This document shows, piece by piece, positions 1-9,341 of a DNA stretch of 64,000 bases. The stretch's first letter is position 1. Each line of letters begins with the position of its first letter. Origin of the DNA: Haemophilus parainfluenzae (GTDB lineage: Bacteria > Pseudomonadota > Gammaproteobacteria > Enterobacterales > Pasteurellaceae); assembly GCF_014931395.1 (NCBI RefSeq), contig NZ_CP063120.1, positions 1,347,501 to 1,411,500 on the forward strand, read 5' to 3'. Both the position numbers and the translations under genes were made by a program. Below the pieces are notes generated by a model. It saw only the letters and a list, made by a program, of their open reading frames with translations. It searched no databases and had not been told where the DNA came from.

Positions 1-1077
1 TTCACTGACAAAGGTGAAGTCATTCTAAGGGTGCAGAAAATGCAAGATAATCAGTATCAATTTAGCGTTACTGATACGGGGGCAGGTATTGCACCTTGCG
101 AATTAGATAAGATTTTTACCATGTACTATCAGGTTAAAGATAATATTCATCGTTCTGCAGGAAGTGGTATCGGTCTTGCGATTTCTAAGAATTTAGCTCA
201 ATTAATGCAAGGGGATTTAACGGTTGAGAGTGAACTGGAAAAAGGTTCAACCTTTTACTTAACGATCATTGCAGAAAAAGCTCAGGCTCATGATGGTAAT
301 GCTGAAAAAGCCATGCAGCATCTTTCTATTTTATTAGTAGAAGACGTTGAATTGAATGTTGTTGTGGCCAAAAGTATTCTTGAAAAGCAAGGGCATTATG
401 TTGATGTAGCGATGAATGGTGAACAGGCTATCCAATTATTTGAGAAAAATACTTATGATATTGTTTTTCTTGATATTAAGTTACCAGATATGTCAGGCTT
501 TGATATTGCATACTATTTACGTAAAAACTATGAAGAAGGGATTTATGATTTTCTTCCACCTTTAATTGCTTTTACGGCAAACGTTATGCACAGCGAAGAG
601 GAATATCAAAATCAGGGTATGGATGGCGTGTTGCGTAAGCCTCTTTCTCTAACGGAATTACGTCAGTGTTTTAAAACATTCTTAGGAGATGATATCGAGA
701 CTACCTCTGATGAAGAAGAGCTCCCTCAAGTTCAAGAAGGTATTAATATTTCACTTATTGAGTTAATTGGAAAATCACAAGCTAAAGCTAATGTGGAGTT
801 ATTCAAACAGTGGATGCCAATTTATTTGGATGAATTGGAAACGGCATATAAAGATTATCTAGCAAACGCAGACATGCAACAAATGGTGTCAGATGTGGCA
901 CATAAAATAAAAGGTGCGGCTGCATCAGTGGGGCTTGTTAATATCCAAAATATCGCCAAATTGGCTCAAGATACGTCATTACCTAATTGGGCATCTGATA
1001 TTGCTTTATGGATAGAGCAACTCAGCACTGGATGGCCTCAAAATGTAGCTGAATTAGAAGTGTATTTAGAAAAATAA
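1..1077 (+). CDS. arcB: Aerobic respiration control sensor kinase ArcB, C-terminal part
   Basis: The reading frame is open from base 1, so the gene begins upstream. Visible domains are the end of the histidine-kinase ATPase domain (G1 box DTGAGI near nt 73-93, G2 box GSGIGLAI near nt 160-183), a receiver domain with phospho-acceptor Asp in VFLDIKLPD (codon 472-474) and a conserved Lys in RKP, and a C-terminal Hpt domain with His in AHKIKGAA (codon 901-903). This HK-REC-Hpt order is typical of ArcB, the redox-responsive phosphorelay sensor that phosphorylates ArcA. The membrane and PAS parts lie outside the window. tmcA follows after 3 bp. BarA-type hybrid kinases share the architecture, but the sequence fits ArcB better. 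Confidence 0.88.
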   Translation, partial: FTDKGEVILRVQKMQDNQYQFSVTDTGAGIAPCELDKIFTMYYQVKDNIHRSAGSGIGLAISKNLAQLMQGDLTVESELEKGSTFYLTIIAEKAQAHDGNAEKAMQHLSILLVEDVELNVVVAKSILEKQGHYVDVAMNGEQAIQLFEKNTYDIVFLDIKLPDMSGFDIAYYLRKNYEEGIYDFLPPLIAFTANVMHSEEEYQNQGMDGVLRKPLSLTELRQCFKTFLGDDIETTSDEEELPQVQEGINISLIELIGKSQAKANVELFKQWMPIYLDELETAYKDYLANADMQQMVSDVAHKIKGAAASVGLVNIQNIAKLAQDTSLPNWASDIALWIEQLSTGWPQNVAELEVYLEK

Positions 1078-1080
1078 TTC

Positions 1081-2925
1081 ATGACACGACATTTTCAAAT
1101 TTTAGTCAGTGAAAATATGCCGTCTAATTTGCCGGCAAATACCTTGATCATTAATGAATTTTCTAAAATTCAAAATCTTCTTGGGCAAGAGTTTGAGACG
1201 ATCTTGTTTGATGCACGTAAAGGTATCCATTTAGAGGCGCTCGCCATTGCGGCTGGTACATTGAAAATGAATGGTGCCTTAATTGTCTTGCTATCAAATT
1301 GGGAGAAACTTCATTCCCAATTAGATGAAGATAGTCTTCGTTGGTCAGGTTCGCTTGAGACAATTGCAACGCCAAGATTTATGACATATTTTAAGCATTG
1401 TATTCATAAATATGGTTTTCCCGTTCTTTATCATCAAAATGATTTAAAATTTGATCGCACTTTTCAGCAGTCATTTGTAAATCATAATGCGACCTTAGAT
1501 CAGCAGAAAATCATTGACCAAATCTTACAAAAAGAATCTGAACTCTACTTTCTTACCGCTAAACGAGGAAGAGGGAAATCAGCCCTTGCAGGCTTATTAG
1601 CGAATCAACTCGATAAAAAAATTTATCTCACGGCACCAAATAAAAGTGCGGTTAAAATTTTGGCTGAATTTTCACAAAAAGAGATTATCTTTATTGCGCC
1701 AGATGAGCTTTTCCTAGCTTTGCAACGTAATCCTTCTTTTTCTGAAAATGCTTGGCTTTTTGTGGATGAAGCAGCAATGTTGCCGATTGCTCAACTTACT
1801 GCTTTTTCCCACCATTTTAAGCATATTTTATTTACGACAACTATCCATAGTTATGAGGGAACGGGACGAGGCTTTACGCTTAAATTTAAGCAAAAAATGA
1901 ACCGCACTTTTTTAAACTTTGAGCTTATTGAACCGATACGCTGGGCTAAAGATGATGCTTTAGAGGCGTTTATTGATGAGCTTTTATTATTGAATGTTGA
2001 AGATGAATTTAAGCAAACACCATACAGTAAAAGTGAAACATGCCAAATTACTAAACGCTCACAACAAGAAATATTATCTTCTTTGTCTCAATTTTATGGT
2101 TTGATGACATTAGCTCATTATCGAACATCCCCATTAGATCTTCGACGGTTATTTGATGCTAATGCACAGTGTTTTTTTACTGCTGAAAGCGAACAAAATT
2201 TACTGGGCGCAGCGTGGGCATTAGAAGAAGGTGGAATTGAGGATTCATCGCTTATAGAAGCTATTCAGCTGGGTATAAGACGCCCGAAAGGCAATCTCGT
2301 GCCGCAAGCACTTTGTTTTCATACTCAGCTACAAAAGGCTTGTGAATTACATGCTTTACGTATTTCGAGAATTGCGGTCCAGCCTATGTGGCAACGGCAT
2401 GGTATTGGTACAAAGCTTATTGAATACATCAAGCAAAATGCTAATGTAGATTATTTGTCAGTGAGTTTTGGGTATACGAAAGAACTGGCTCAATTTTGGC
2501 TGAAATGTGGTTTTTCTCTTGTTCATTTGGGCGACCATTTAGAGGCGAGCAGTGGTTGTTACTCTGCGATTGCGCTAAAAGGACTTTCTCCACAAGGGAT
2601 TGAATTAGAAAAAAGAGCAAAGCAATCTTTTCAACGGAATATACCGTTATCTTTCCATCCACTTGCTCAGGTATTTAATACCACATCAGTAGATTGGGAA
2701 TTGCTTGATGAAGATTGGTTAAGCCTAAAAAACTTCGCTTATTTTCACCGCTCTTTAGCTTCCGCTTTGCCGGCAATTCGTCGATTTTTAATGAATTTAG
2801 ATGAAAAAGATTGTCCTTTAATGCGAGATTATTTCATCAAAAAACAGATACCCTATAGTAAGAAAAATGGGTTAAAATCATTACGTTCTGAAATTGCACA
2901 AAAATTAAAAAAGGAGGCAAGATGA
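1081..2925 (+). CDS. tmcA: tRNA(Met) cytidine acetyltransferase TmcA
   Basis: Makes N4-acetylcytidine at the wobble position of elongator tRNA-Met using acetyl-CoA and ATP. Order of domains: an N-terminal DUF1726-type region, an RNA-helicase-like ATPase with P-loop GRGKS near residues 162-166 and Walker B FVDEAA near 227-232, a GNAT acetyltransferase with the acetyl-CoA loop QPMWQRHGIGT around residue 440-450, and a C-terminal tRNA-binding tail. At 614 aa it is shorter than the roughly 670-aa E. coli enzyme, but all domains are present. It starts 3 bp after arcB and its TGA overlaps the ATG of the next small gene (ATGA), suggesting a translationally coupled unit. Confidence 0.92.
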   Translation: MTRHFQILVSENMPSNLPANTLIINEFSKIQNLLGQEFETILFDARKGIHLEALAIAAGTLKMNGALIVLLSNWEKLHSQLDEDSLRWSGSLETIATPRFMTYFKHCIHKYGFPVLYHQNDLKFDRTFQQSFVNHNATLDQQKIIDQILQKESELYFLTAKRGRGKSALAGLLANQLDKKIYLTAPNKSAVKILAEFSQKEIIFIAPDELFLALQRNPSFSENAWLFVDEAAMLPIAQLTAFSHHFKHILFTTTIHSYEGTGRGFTLKFKQKMNRTFLNFELIEPIRWAKDDALEAFIDELLLLNVEDEFKQTPYSKSETCQITKRSQQEILSSLSQFYGLMTLAHYRTSPLDLRRLFDANAQCFFTAESEQNLLGAAWALEEGGIEDSSLIEAIQLGIRRPKGNLVPQALCFHTQLQKACELHALRISRIAVQPMWQRHGIGTKLIEYIKQNANVDYLSVSFGYTKELAQFWLKCGFSLVHLGDHLEASSGCYSAIALKGLSPQGIELEKRAKQSFQRNIPLSFHPLAQVFNTTSVDWELLDEDWLSLKNFAYFHRSLASALPAIRRFLMNLDEKDCPLMRDYFIKKQIPYSKKNGLKSLRSEIAQKLKKEAR

Positions 2926-3095
2926 GCGAACAAGAAAAAAAAGGTTGGTTTCGCAAAGCCGTAGATGAATATAATAAATTTTGCAAAGAGCTTGGTTTAG
3001 ATAAAGGAGCTTGTCGAGGTTGTATGCCACGTATCGAATTCGATGATGATGGGCATGTAAAAAAAGAGAAACCACTTGAACCACTCAAAAAATAA
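2922..3095 (+). CDS. Small conserved protein, 57 aa (DUF5363-like)
   Basis: Found by reading the sequence; its ATG overlaps the tmcA stop as ATGA, and AGGAGG lies 5 bp upstream, inside the end of tmcA. The product begins MSEQEKKGWFRKAVDEYNKF and carries a CxxC-like segment (GACRGCMPR) followed by an acidic, lysine-rich tail. It resembles the short Pasteurellaceae proteins grouped as DUF5363, recalled from memory and not searched. Function unknown; the cysteines might bind metal. A strong terminator follows at once, so it closes the tmcA transcription unit. Confidence 0.75.
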   Translation: MSEQEKKGWFRKAVDEYNKFCKELGLDKGACRGCMPRIEFDDDGHVKKEKPLEPLKK

Positions 3096-3100
3096 GAGAA

Positions 3101-3128
3101 AACAGGGTTAAGATAACCCTGTTTTTTT
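3101..3128 (+). terminator. Rho-independent terminator after the tmcA unit
   Basis: Perfect 10-bp stem AACAGGGTTA / TAACCCTGTT with a 3-nt loop, followed by seven T. It lies 5 bp after the small gene's stop and insulates mfd. Confidence 0.92.
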
Positions 3129-3201
3129 ATACAGATAATTATTGAAAACTAGATTGAATTTGCTAAACTAATCAACTATTCACGCAAAAATGAGATAAAA
3201 A

Positions 3202-6200
3202 TTGACCGCACTTATGAAAACAACCTATTTTAATTTTGATATTCCCACTCAGCCCAATGACCATAAAATTCTTGGCAATGTATTGGCGAGTGCAGATGCA
3301 CTTGCGGTTAGTGAAATTGCTGAGCAATATGATGGATTGACAGTGGTCGTGACACCGGATACTAAAAGTGCGGTTCGTTTATCACACGTTTTACCGGATT
3401 TAACTTCTCAGCCCGTTCAGTTTTTTCCTGATTGGGAAACGTTGCCTTACGATTCTTTTTCGCCTCATCAAGAAATTATTTCTTCGCGTTTAAGTGCGCT
3501 ATTTCATTTACAAAATACTAAAAAAGGCATCTTTGTTTTGCCGATTAGCACATTAATGCAACGTGTGTGCCCGCCGAAATATCTACAGCACAATGTCCTT
3601 CTGATTAAAAAAGGCGACCGCCTTGTCATTGAAAAATTGCGATTACAATTAGAGTCAGCAGGATATCGCTCTGTAGAACAAGTGCTAGAACATGGCGAAT
3701 ATGCTGTACGCGGATCACTTTTAGATCTTTTCCCGATGGGAAGTGCGGTTCCATTTCGCTTAGATTTTTTTGATGATGAAATTGATTCGATTCGTACTTT
3801 TGATGTCGATACGCAGCGAACGTTAGATGAAATTCAATCTATTAATTTATTACCTGCACACGAATTTCCAACCGATGAGAAAAGCATTGAATTTTTCCGC
3901 ACACAATTTAGAGAAACCTTTGGTGAAATTCGTCGTGATCCAGAACATATTTATCAGCAAATCAGTAAAGGCACACTAATTTCAGGGATTGAATATTGGC
4001 AGCCGTTATTCTTTGATGAAATGGCAACATTGTTCGATTACTTACCCGAAAAAACGCTGTTTGTGGATATGGAAACAAATCAAGCACAAGGTGAACGTTT
4101 TTATCTTGATGCCAAACAGCGATATGAGCATCGAAAAGTTGATCCAATGCGTCCTCTTTTACCGCCAGAACGTTTGTGGCTCAGCATTGATGCAGTAAAC
4201 CATGCATTAAAAAATTATCCTAAAATTAATTTTAAAGCAGAAAAAGTGCGGTCATCTGTTCGTCAGAAAAATTTAGCGGTGTCCGCATTACCAGCCGTGA
4301 CTATTCAATCACAGCAAAAAGAACCGTTATCGCAACTTCGTCAGTTTATTGAGCATTTTAAAGGAAATGTTTTATTTTCAGTTGAAACTGAAGGACGACG
4401 TGAAACTTTACTGGATTTACTTTCACCATTAAAAATTAAACCTAAACAGATTAAAACCTTATCTGAAGCCAATCAAGACAAGTTTAATCTTTGGGTAAGT
4501 CGTCTTGAGCAAGGTTTTATTCTTGATGAGGCTAAACTCGCTGTCATTACTGAACATGAAATTTTAGGCGAGCGTGTACAGCAACGTCAGCGTGATAAAC
4601 GTAAATCGGTGAATCCTGATACCTTAGTGCGTAATCTGGCTGAATTAAAAATTGGGCAGCCTGTGGTGCATTTAGATCATGGTGTAGGGCGTTACGGTGG
4701 GTTAGTCACGCTTGATACAGGTGGTTTAAAAGCGGAATATTTGCTGATCAATTATGCGAATGAATCCAAACTTTATGTGCCTGTTGGTTCTCTTCATTTA
4801 ATTAGTCGTTATGTCGGTGGTTCAGATGAAACTGCACCATTACATAAATTAGGTAATGAATCGTGGGCGAAAACGCGTCAAAAGGCCGCAGAAAAAATTC
4901 GTGATGTGGCCGCTGAATTACTTGATGTGTATGCTCAGCGAGAAGTGAAAAAAGGCTTTGAATTTAAATATGATCGTGAGGAGTTCCAGCAATTTGCTGC
5001 AACCTTCCCTTTCGAGGAGACACATGATCAAGCCATGGCAATTAATGCTGTCATTTCGGATATGTGTCAGCCCAAAGCAATGGACCGTTTAGTTTGTGGT
5101 GATGTAGGTTTTGGGAAGACTGAAGTAGCGATGCGAGCCGCATTTTTGGCGGTCATGAACCATAAACAAGTGGCTGTATTAGTCCCTACAACCTTGCTAG
5201 CTCAACAGCATTACGAGAATTTTAAAGATCGTTTTGCTAATTTGCCGGTTAATGTGGAAGTGCTTTCTCGCTTTAAAACAGCTAAAGAGCAAAAACAAAT
5301 CTTAGAAAATTTAGCCGAAGGAAAAGTCGATATTCTGATTGGCACCCATAAATTAATTCAATCAGATGTGAAGTTTTCTGATCTTGGCTTACTCATCATA
5401 GATGAAGAACATCGCTTTGGTGTGGGGCAAAAAGAGAAAATCAAACAACTTCGAGCGAATATTGATATTTTAACGCTTACCGCAACACCAATTCCTCGTA
5501 CTTTGAATATGGCGATGAATGGTATTCGCGATCTTTCTATTATTGCGACACCCCCAGCTCGCCGAGTGAGTATCAAAACGTTTGTTCGCCAGAAAGATGA
5601 TTTAATTATTCGTGAAGCCATCTTGCGTGAAATTTTACGTGGTGGGCAAGTTTATTATTTACATAATGATGTGGCGAGTATTGAAAATACGGCTGAAAAA
5701 CTGACCGCACTTGTGCCAGAGGCTCGAGTTGTGATTGGACATGGTCAAATGCGAGAACGTGAACTTGAACGCGTGATGAGTGATTTTTATCATCAACGTT
5801 ATAACGTTTTAGTCTGTTCCACCATTATTGAAACAGGGATTGATGTACCAACGGCAAATACGATCATTATTGAACGCGCAGATAATTTTGGTTTAGCTCA
5901 GCTTCACCAGTTGCGTGGTCGAGTAGGGCGTTCTCACCACCAAGCTTATGCCTATTTGCTTACACCTCCGCCGAAGTTAATGACGAAAGATGCGAAACGT
6001 CGTTTAGAGGCATTAGAAAGTTTAGATAACTTAGGTGCAGGTTTCATCCTTGCGACGCACGATTTAGAAATTCGCGGTGCCGGTGAATTATTAGGGAATG
6101 AACAAAGTGGGCAAATTGAAAGCATCGGTTTCTCACTTTATATGGAATTGCTTGATGCAGCAGTGAAAGCCTTAAAAGAGGGCCGGGAACCTTCATTGGA

Positions 6201-6651
6201 AGAGATTACACATCAGCAAGCTGAAATTGAGCTACGTGTTCCAGCTTTATTGCCAGATGATTATCTTGGCGATGTGAATATGCGTTTGTCATTCTATAAA
6301 CGTATTGCAGCAGCGGAGAGTAAACAAGAGCTAGATGAATTAAAAGTTGAATTAATTGATCGCTTTGGCCTATTACCTGAAGCAACGAAAAATCTTTTAC
6401 AAATTGCTGAAATGCGTTTAATGGTGAAACCATTAAAAGTGCTGAAAATCGATGCAGGGGCTCAAGGTGGCTTTATTGAATTCTCTCCTTCAGCAAAAGT
6501 TGATCCAGAAAAATTCATCAAATTAATTCAACAAAATCCAATTGTTTATCGCTTTGATGGTCCATTAAAATTTAAGTTTGTGAAAGCGCTTCCAGAAAAC
6601 AAAGCGCGGTTGGAATTTGTGATGGATTTAGTGAAGAATCTAACTGAATAG
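3202..6651 (+). CDS. mfd: Transcription-repair coupling factor Mfd
   Basis: Displaces RNA polymerase stalled at lesions and recruits UvrA. Visible in order: UvrB-like N-terminal modules, the RNA-polymerase-interacting domain (IGQPVVHLDHGVGRYGG, about residues 488-504), and a RecG-like translocase with Walker A GDVGFGKTE, DEEHRFG motif, TATPIPRT motif III and the QLRGRVGRS motif VI, then the TRG/D7 region. The length (1149 aa) matches the family. The frame can open at TTG 3202 or at ATG 3214 (1145 aa). An uptake signal ACCGCACTT lies between the two, and neither has a convincing ribosome site, so the ATG is at least as likely. Confidence 0.93.
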   Translation: MTALMKTTYFNFDIPTQPNDHKILGNVLASADALAVSEIAEQYDGLTVVVTPDTKSAVRLSHVLPDLTSQPVQFFPDWETLPYDSFSPHQEIISSRLSALFHLQNTKKGIFVLPISTLMQRVCPPKYLQHNVLLIKKGDRLVIEKLRLQLESAGYRSVEQVLEHGEYAVRGSLLDLFPMGSAVPFRLDFFDDEIDSIRTFDVDTQRTLDEIQSINLLPAHEFPTDEKSIEFFRTQFRETFGEIRRDPEHIYQQISKGTLISGIEYWQPLFFDEMATLFDYLPEKTLFVDMETNQAQGERFYLDAKQRYEHRKVDPMRPLLPPERLWLSIDAVNHALKNYPKINFKAEKVRSSVRQKNLAVSALPAVTIQSQQKEPLSQLRQFIEHFKGNVLFSVETEGRRETLLDLLSPLKIKPKQIKTLSEANQDKFNLWVSRLEQGFILDEAKLAVITEHEILGERVQQRQRDKRKSVNPDTLVRNLAELKIGQPVVHLDHGVGRYGGLVTLDTGGLKAEYLLINYANESKLYVPVGSLHLISRYVGGSDETAPLHKLGNESWAKTRQKAAEKIRDVAAELLDVYAQREVKKGFEFKYDREEFQQFAATFPFEETHDQAMAINAVISDMCQPKAMDRLVCGDVGFGKTEVAMRAAFLAVMNHKQVAVLVPTTLLAQQHYENFKDRFANLPVNVEVLSRFKTAKEQKQILENLAEGKVDILIGTHKLIQSDVKFSDLGLLIIDEEHRFGVGQKEKIKQLRANIDILTLTATPIPRTLNMAMNGIRDLSIIATPPARRVSIKTFVRQKDDLIIREAILREILRGGQVYYLHNDVASIENTAEKLTALVPEARVVIGHGQMRERELERVMSDFYHQRYNVLVCSTIIETGIDVPTANTIIIERADNFGLAQLHQLRGRVGRSHHQAYAYLLTPPPKLMTKDAKRRLEALESLDNLGAGFILATHDLEIRGAGELLGNEQSGQIESIGFSLYMELLDAAVKALKEGREPSLEEITHQQAEIELRVPALLPDDYLGDVNMRLSFYKRIAAAESKQELDELKVELIDRFGLLPEATKNLLQIAEMRLMVKPLKVLKIDAGAQGGFIEFSPSAKVDPEKFIKLIQQNPIVYRFDGPLKFKFVKALPENKARLEFVMDLVKNLTE

Positions 6652-6724
6652 AGAATAAGTTGTGATAGATCAAATTCAAAGGATAGGAATATGATCTATA
6701 AGTCTTTTTTGTAGACTTTCTAAA

Positions 6725-7612
6725 TCATGAAAGAATATGATAGAAGTAATCTTTTAGGTTTTCATATTGGAATGTAAATCCGCAATCTAACAAATGTTTT
6801 GGATAGGCATTCTGACTGTCTAATAAAATACAAGCTCGCTCGCCGAGAAGAGAGGTGAGCAAAAATTGAGGTACTTGAGCAAAACAAGGTCGATGTAGTG
6901 CTTGACCTAATAATTGGTTAAAAGTCTTATTTTTAACAGGATGTGGCGCAGTAAAATTAAATGTCCCTTCGCAATTGCTATGATCAAGTAAAAAAATCAA
7001 TCCTTTTACCATATCCTCTAACGCAATCCAGCTCCAATATTGCTCGCCATTCCCTAATTTGCCGCCTAATCCGAAGCGATAGAGCGGAAGGATTTTTGCA
7101 AAAGCGCCACCTTTTGGAGAAAGCACTAATCCGGTTCTCACTAAACAGACTCTAGTGTTAGCTTGCTTTGCTGCATTTTCCCAATCAATACAAAGTTGAG
7201 CGGTAAATTGAGTACTTGGATTTGTGTCTTCGGTGATTACATCTTCGCCACGGTTTCCATAAATTCCAGTTGCGGAACCTGAAATCAGGGCTGGGGGATA
7301 TTCACTTTGATTAATAAGTTGAACAATCTGCTGTGTTAAATTAATACGGCTATGACGAAGTTTTTCTTTTTGTTGAGCTGTCCATCTTTTATCGAAGATT
7401 GGCTCACCGGCAAGATTAATAACCGCATCAAAGGCATTTAAGTCTTTGAGTGTTGAAAGTGCGGTCAAAAATTGCAGTGTTTTTTCAGGAAAAATCGCTT
7501 GAGCTTTTTCAATGGAGCGAGTCAGTACTGTAACACTATCGCCACGTGACAGTAGCGCTTCAACTAAAGCTTTTCCTACAAATCCCGTTCCACCTGTCAC
7601 TAAGATATTCAT
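6725..7612 (-). CDS. TIGR01777-family epimerase (SDR39U1/YfcH-like)
   Basis: Atypical short-chain dehydrogenase/reductase with an N-terminal NAD(P)-binding glycine motif (VTGGTGFVGKAL) and the family's downstream signatures: INLAGEPIF, RWTAQQKEKL, SGSATGIYG with the active-site region, and the C-terminal DUF1731-like block ending in LLDCGFTFQY. The substrate is unknown for this family. Its ATG shares one base with the argR stop (TAATG), so the two are probably cotranscribed and coupled. No clear terminator: the 73 bp down to mfd hold only weak dyads. Confidence 0.85.
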   Translation of the reverse strand: MNILVTGGTGFVGKALVEALLSRGDSVTVLTRSIEKAQAIFPEKTLQFLTALSTLKDLNAFDAVINLAGEPIFDKRWTAQQKEKLRHSRINLTQQIVQLINQSEYPPALISGSATGIYGNRGEDVITEDTNPSTQFTAQLCIDWENAAKQANTRVCLVRTGLVLSPKGGAFAKILPLYRFGLGGKLGNGEQYWSWIALEDMVKGLIFLLDHSNCEGTFNFTAPHPVKNKTFNQLLGQALHRPCFAQVPQFLLTSLLGERACILLDSQNAYPKHLLDCGFTFQYENLKDYFYHILS

Positions 7613-8067
7613 TATAGGCTGCTTTCAAAAAGCGTTTGAATTTGCTCTAAAAGCGATTTGATGGTTGTCTCTTTTGTGGGGGTCACAAAAATGGTGTCAT
7701 CTCCTGCAATCGTGCCTAAAATACCTTCAGGTTTACCAATGGAATCCAATAAGCGAGCAATCAACTGTGCCGCACCCGGAGAGGTTTTAATGACGATAAC
7801 GAAATCATTGTGATCGATATCCAAAACCAGATTTTTTAATGGACTGCTGGTAGCTGGCACACTCAATTCGCTTGGTAAGCAATACACCATTTCCATTTTA
7901 GTGTTTCTCGCACGAACTGCGCCAAATTTACTTAGCATGCGTGAAACTTTAGATTGGTTAATGGTTTGAAATCCTTGTTTTTTTAAGGCTTCAACAATTT
8001 CACTTTGAGACGCAAATCGTTCTTGATTAAGAAGTTCTTTAAAAGCTTTTGTTAATTGATCTGACAT
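7612..8067 (-). CDS. argR: Arginine repressor ArgR
   Basis: Arginine-dependent hexameric repressor of arginine genes. The N-terminal winged helix includes [18 protein letters not shown]. The C-terminal core includes [14 protein letters not shown] and [13 protein letters not shown], the arginine-binding and trimer interface segments. From this start it is 151 aa, usual for the family. A start 12 bp upstream (8079, adding MRIT) is possible, but the inner ATG has a GAGAA ribosome site and the outer one has none. It is divergent from mdh; ARG-box-like sites lie between them, suggesting autoregulation. Confidence 0.95.
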   Translation of the reverse strand: MSDQLTKAFKELLNQERFASQSEIVEALKKQGFQTINQSKVSRMLSKFGAVRARNTKMEMVYCLPSELSVPATSSPLKNLVLDIDHNDFVIVIKTSPGAAQLIARLLDSIGKPEGILGTIAGDDTIFVTPTKETTIKSLLEQIQTLFESSL

Positions 8068-8090
8068 AGTTATTCTCATATAGAATTATT

Positions 8091-8115
8091 TGCATAAGAA
8101 TTGCATAAAAATTCA
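8091..8115. promoter_or_regulatory. Candidate ARG boxes upstream of argR
   Basis: The segment 8102-8115 (TGCATAAAAATTCA) matches the ARG-box consensus TGAATWWWWATTCA at 13 of 14 positions. A weaker overlapping copy starts at 8091 (TGCATAAGAATTGCA). It lies 24-50 bp upstream of argR, where autorepression would be expected. The 21-bp spacing of a classic tandem pair is not met, so confidence is limited. Confidence 0.45.
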
Positions 8116-8151
8116 TTTTATGCAATTAAAATAAATTTGCCGTTTGAAAAG

Positions 8152-8213
8152 TTTGAGCTAGATCGCATTATTGAATTTCTCTGTTTGTAATTTAATGGGC
8201 AAGACTTTAAAAT
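8152..8213 (+). promoter_or_regulatory. mdh promoter with CRP-like site
   Basis: A -35 TTGTAA (8185-8190), a 17-bp spacer and a -10 TAAAAT (8208-8213) predict a start near 8220. A CRP-like dyad TTTGA-GCTAGA-TCGCA (8152-8167, one mismatch per half to TGTGA-N6-TCACA) is centred at about -61, the class I activator position. A 7-bp inverted repeat AATCCTA/TAGGATT (8211-8230) covers the predicted start. Confidence 0.55.
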
Positions 8214-8253
8214 CCTACCTAGTTAGGATTAATTAATACATAAGGAGTATTTT

Positions 8254-9189
8254 ATGAAAGTTGCAGTATTAGGCGCAGCAGGCGGTATTGGTCAAGCATT
8301 AGCCTTATTACTTAAATTACAATTACCCGCTGAAAGTGAATTATCACTGTATGATATTGCACCAGTGACACCCGGTGTGGCTAAAGATGTAAGTCATATC
8401 CCAACGGCGGTGAAAGTAGAAGGTTTTGCGGGAGATGATCCAACACCAGCACTTAAAGGTGCCGATGTCGTTTTAATTTCTGCAGGGGTAGCACGTAAAC
8501 CGGGTATGGATCGTTCAGATCTTTTCAACATCAATGCGGGTATTGTGCGTAACTTAATTGAACATGTTGCAAAAACTTGTCCAAAAGCTTGTGTGGGTAT
8601 TATCACCAATCCAGTGAATACGACAGTTGCGATTGCGGCAGAAGTGTTGAAAAAAGCGGGTGTTTACGACAAACGTAAATTATTCGGTGTCACTACATTA
8701 GACGTGTTACGTTCTGAAACATTCGTATCTGAATTAAAAGGTTTAAATGTTTCTCGTACAAGCGTACCTGTAATTGGTGGCCACTCAGGTGTAACTATTC
8801 TTCCATTACTTTCACAAGTTCAATATGCTGAATGGAAAGAAGAGGAAATTGCCCCATTAACAAAACGTATCCAAAATGCAGGTACTGAAGTGGTTGAAGC
8901 CAAAGCGGGTGGCGGTTCTGCGACACTTTCTATGGCTCAAGCTGCAGCACGTTTTGCGCGTTCATTAGTGAAAGGCTTAAGTGGCGAAACGGTGGTTGAA
9001 TGTACTTATGTAGAAGGAGATGGCAAATACGCACGTTTCTTCGCTCAACCAGTGCGTTTAGGTAAAGAAGGTGTAGAGGAAATTTTACCAATCGGTACTT
9101 TAAGCAAATTTGAACAAGATGCGTTAGAAGCAATGTTACCAACATTGCGTGCAGATATTGAATTAGGCGAAAAATTTATTAACGGCTAA
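8254..9189 (+). CDS. mdh: Malate dehydrogenase
   Basis: NAD-dependent oxidation of malate to oxaloacetate. Haemophilus lacks a complete TCA cycle, and MDH there can serve the reductive branch. The N-terminal Rossmann motif is [14 protein letters not shown]. Substrate-binding arginines lie in [11 protein letters not shown], and the catalytic His region is [12 protein letters not shown]. Length 311 aa is typical. It has a good ribosome site (AAGGAG, 8 bp upstream). It is transcribed away from argR as in enterobacteria, and a terminator follows. Confidence 0.97.
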   Translation: MKVAVLGAAGGIGQALALLLKLQLPAESELSLYDIAPVTPGVAKDVSHIPTAVKVEGFAGDDPTPALKGADVVLISAGVARKPGMDRSDLFNINAGIVRNLIEHVAKTCPKACVGIITNPVNTTVAIAAEVLKKAGVYDKRKLFGVTTLDVLRSETFVSELKGLNVSRTSVPVIGGHSGVTILPLLSQVQYAEWKEEEIAPLTKRIQNAGTEVVEAKAGGGSATLSMAQAAARFARSLVKGLSGETVVECTYVEGDGKYARFFAQPVRLGKEGVEEILPIGTLSKFEQDALEAMLPTLRADIELGEKFING

Positions 9190-9208
9190 TTTAATGCTAT
9201 TTCTAGAG

Positions 9209-9235
9209 AAGGGGAGCAATGGCTCCTCTTTTTTT
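9209..9235 (+). terminator. Terminator after mdh
   Basis: Stem AAGGGGAGC / GCTCCTCTT (one G-T pair) with a 4-nt loop, followed by a run of seven T. It separates mdh from the candidate small RNA promoter downstream. Confidence 0.85.
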
Positions 9236-9270
9236 ATATGTAAATGATTAAACATAAAAAAGTGAAGAAA

Positions 9271-9335
9271 AAGCGTGATTTAGCTCACAAATTTGAACAT
9301 AGGTATTTGCAATATAAAAAACTTTGCCGTATTCT
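9271..9335 (+). promoter_or_regulatory. CRP-type promoter of a candidate small RNA
   Basis: A textbook sigma-70 core, TTGCAA (9307-9312), 17 bp, TATTCT (9330-9335), predicts a start near 9342. A CRP dyad GTGA-TTTAGC-TCAC lies in 9271-9292 with exact half-site cores, centred at 9281.5, i.e. about -61, the class I activation position. No open reading frame follows, only a short transcript ending in a terminator. Confidence 0.65.
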
Positions 9336-9341
9336 TAAATC

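Noticed and set aside
6652..6724. Terminator between mfd and the epimerase gene
   Set aside because: Only loose dyads (TAGATCA/TGATCTA with a long loop; AAGTC/GACTT) without a proper T run after a tight stem.
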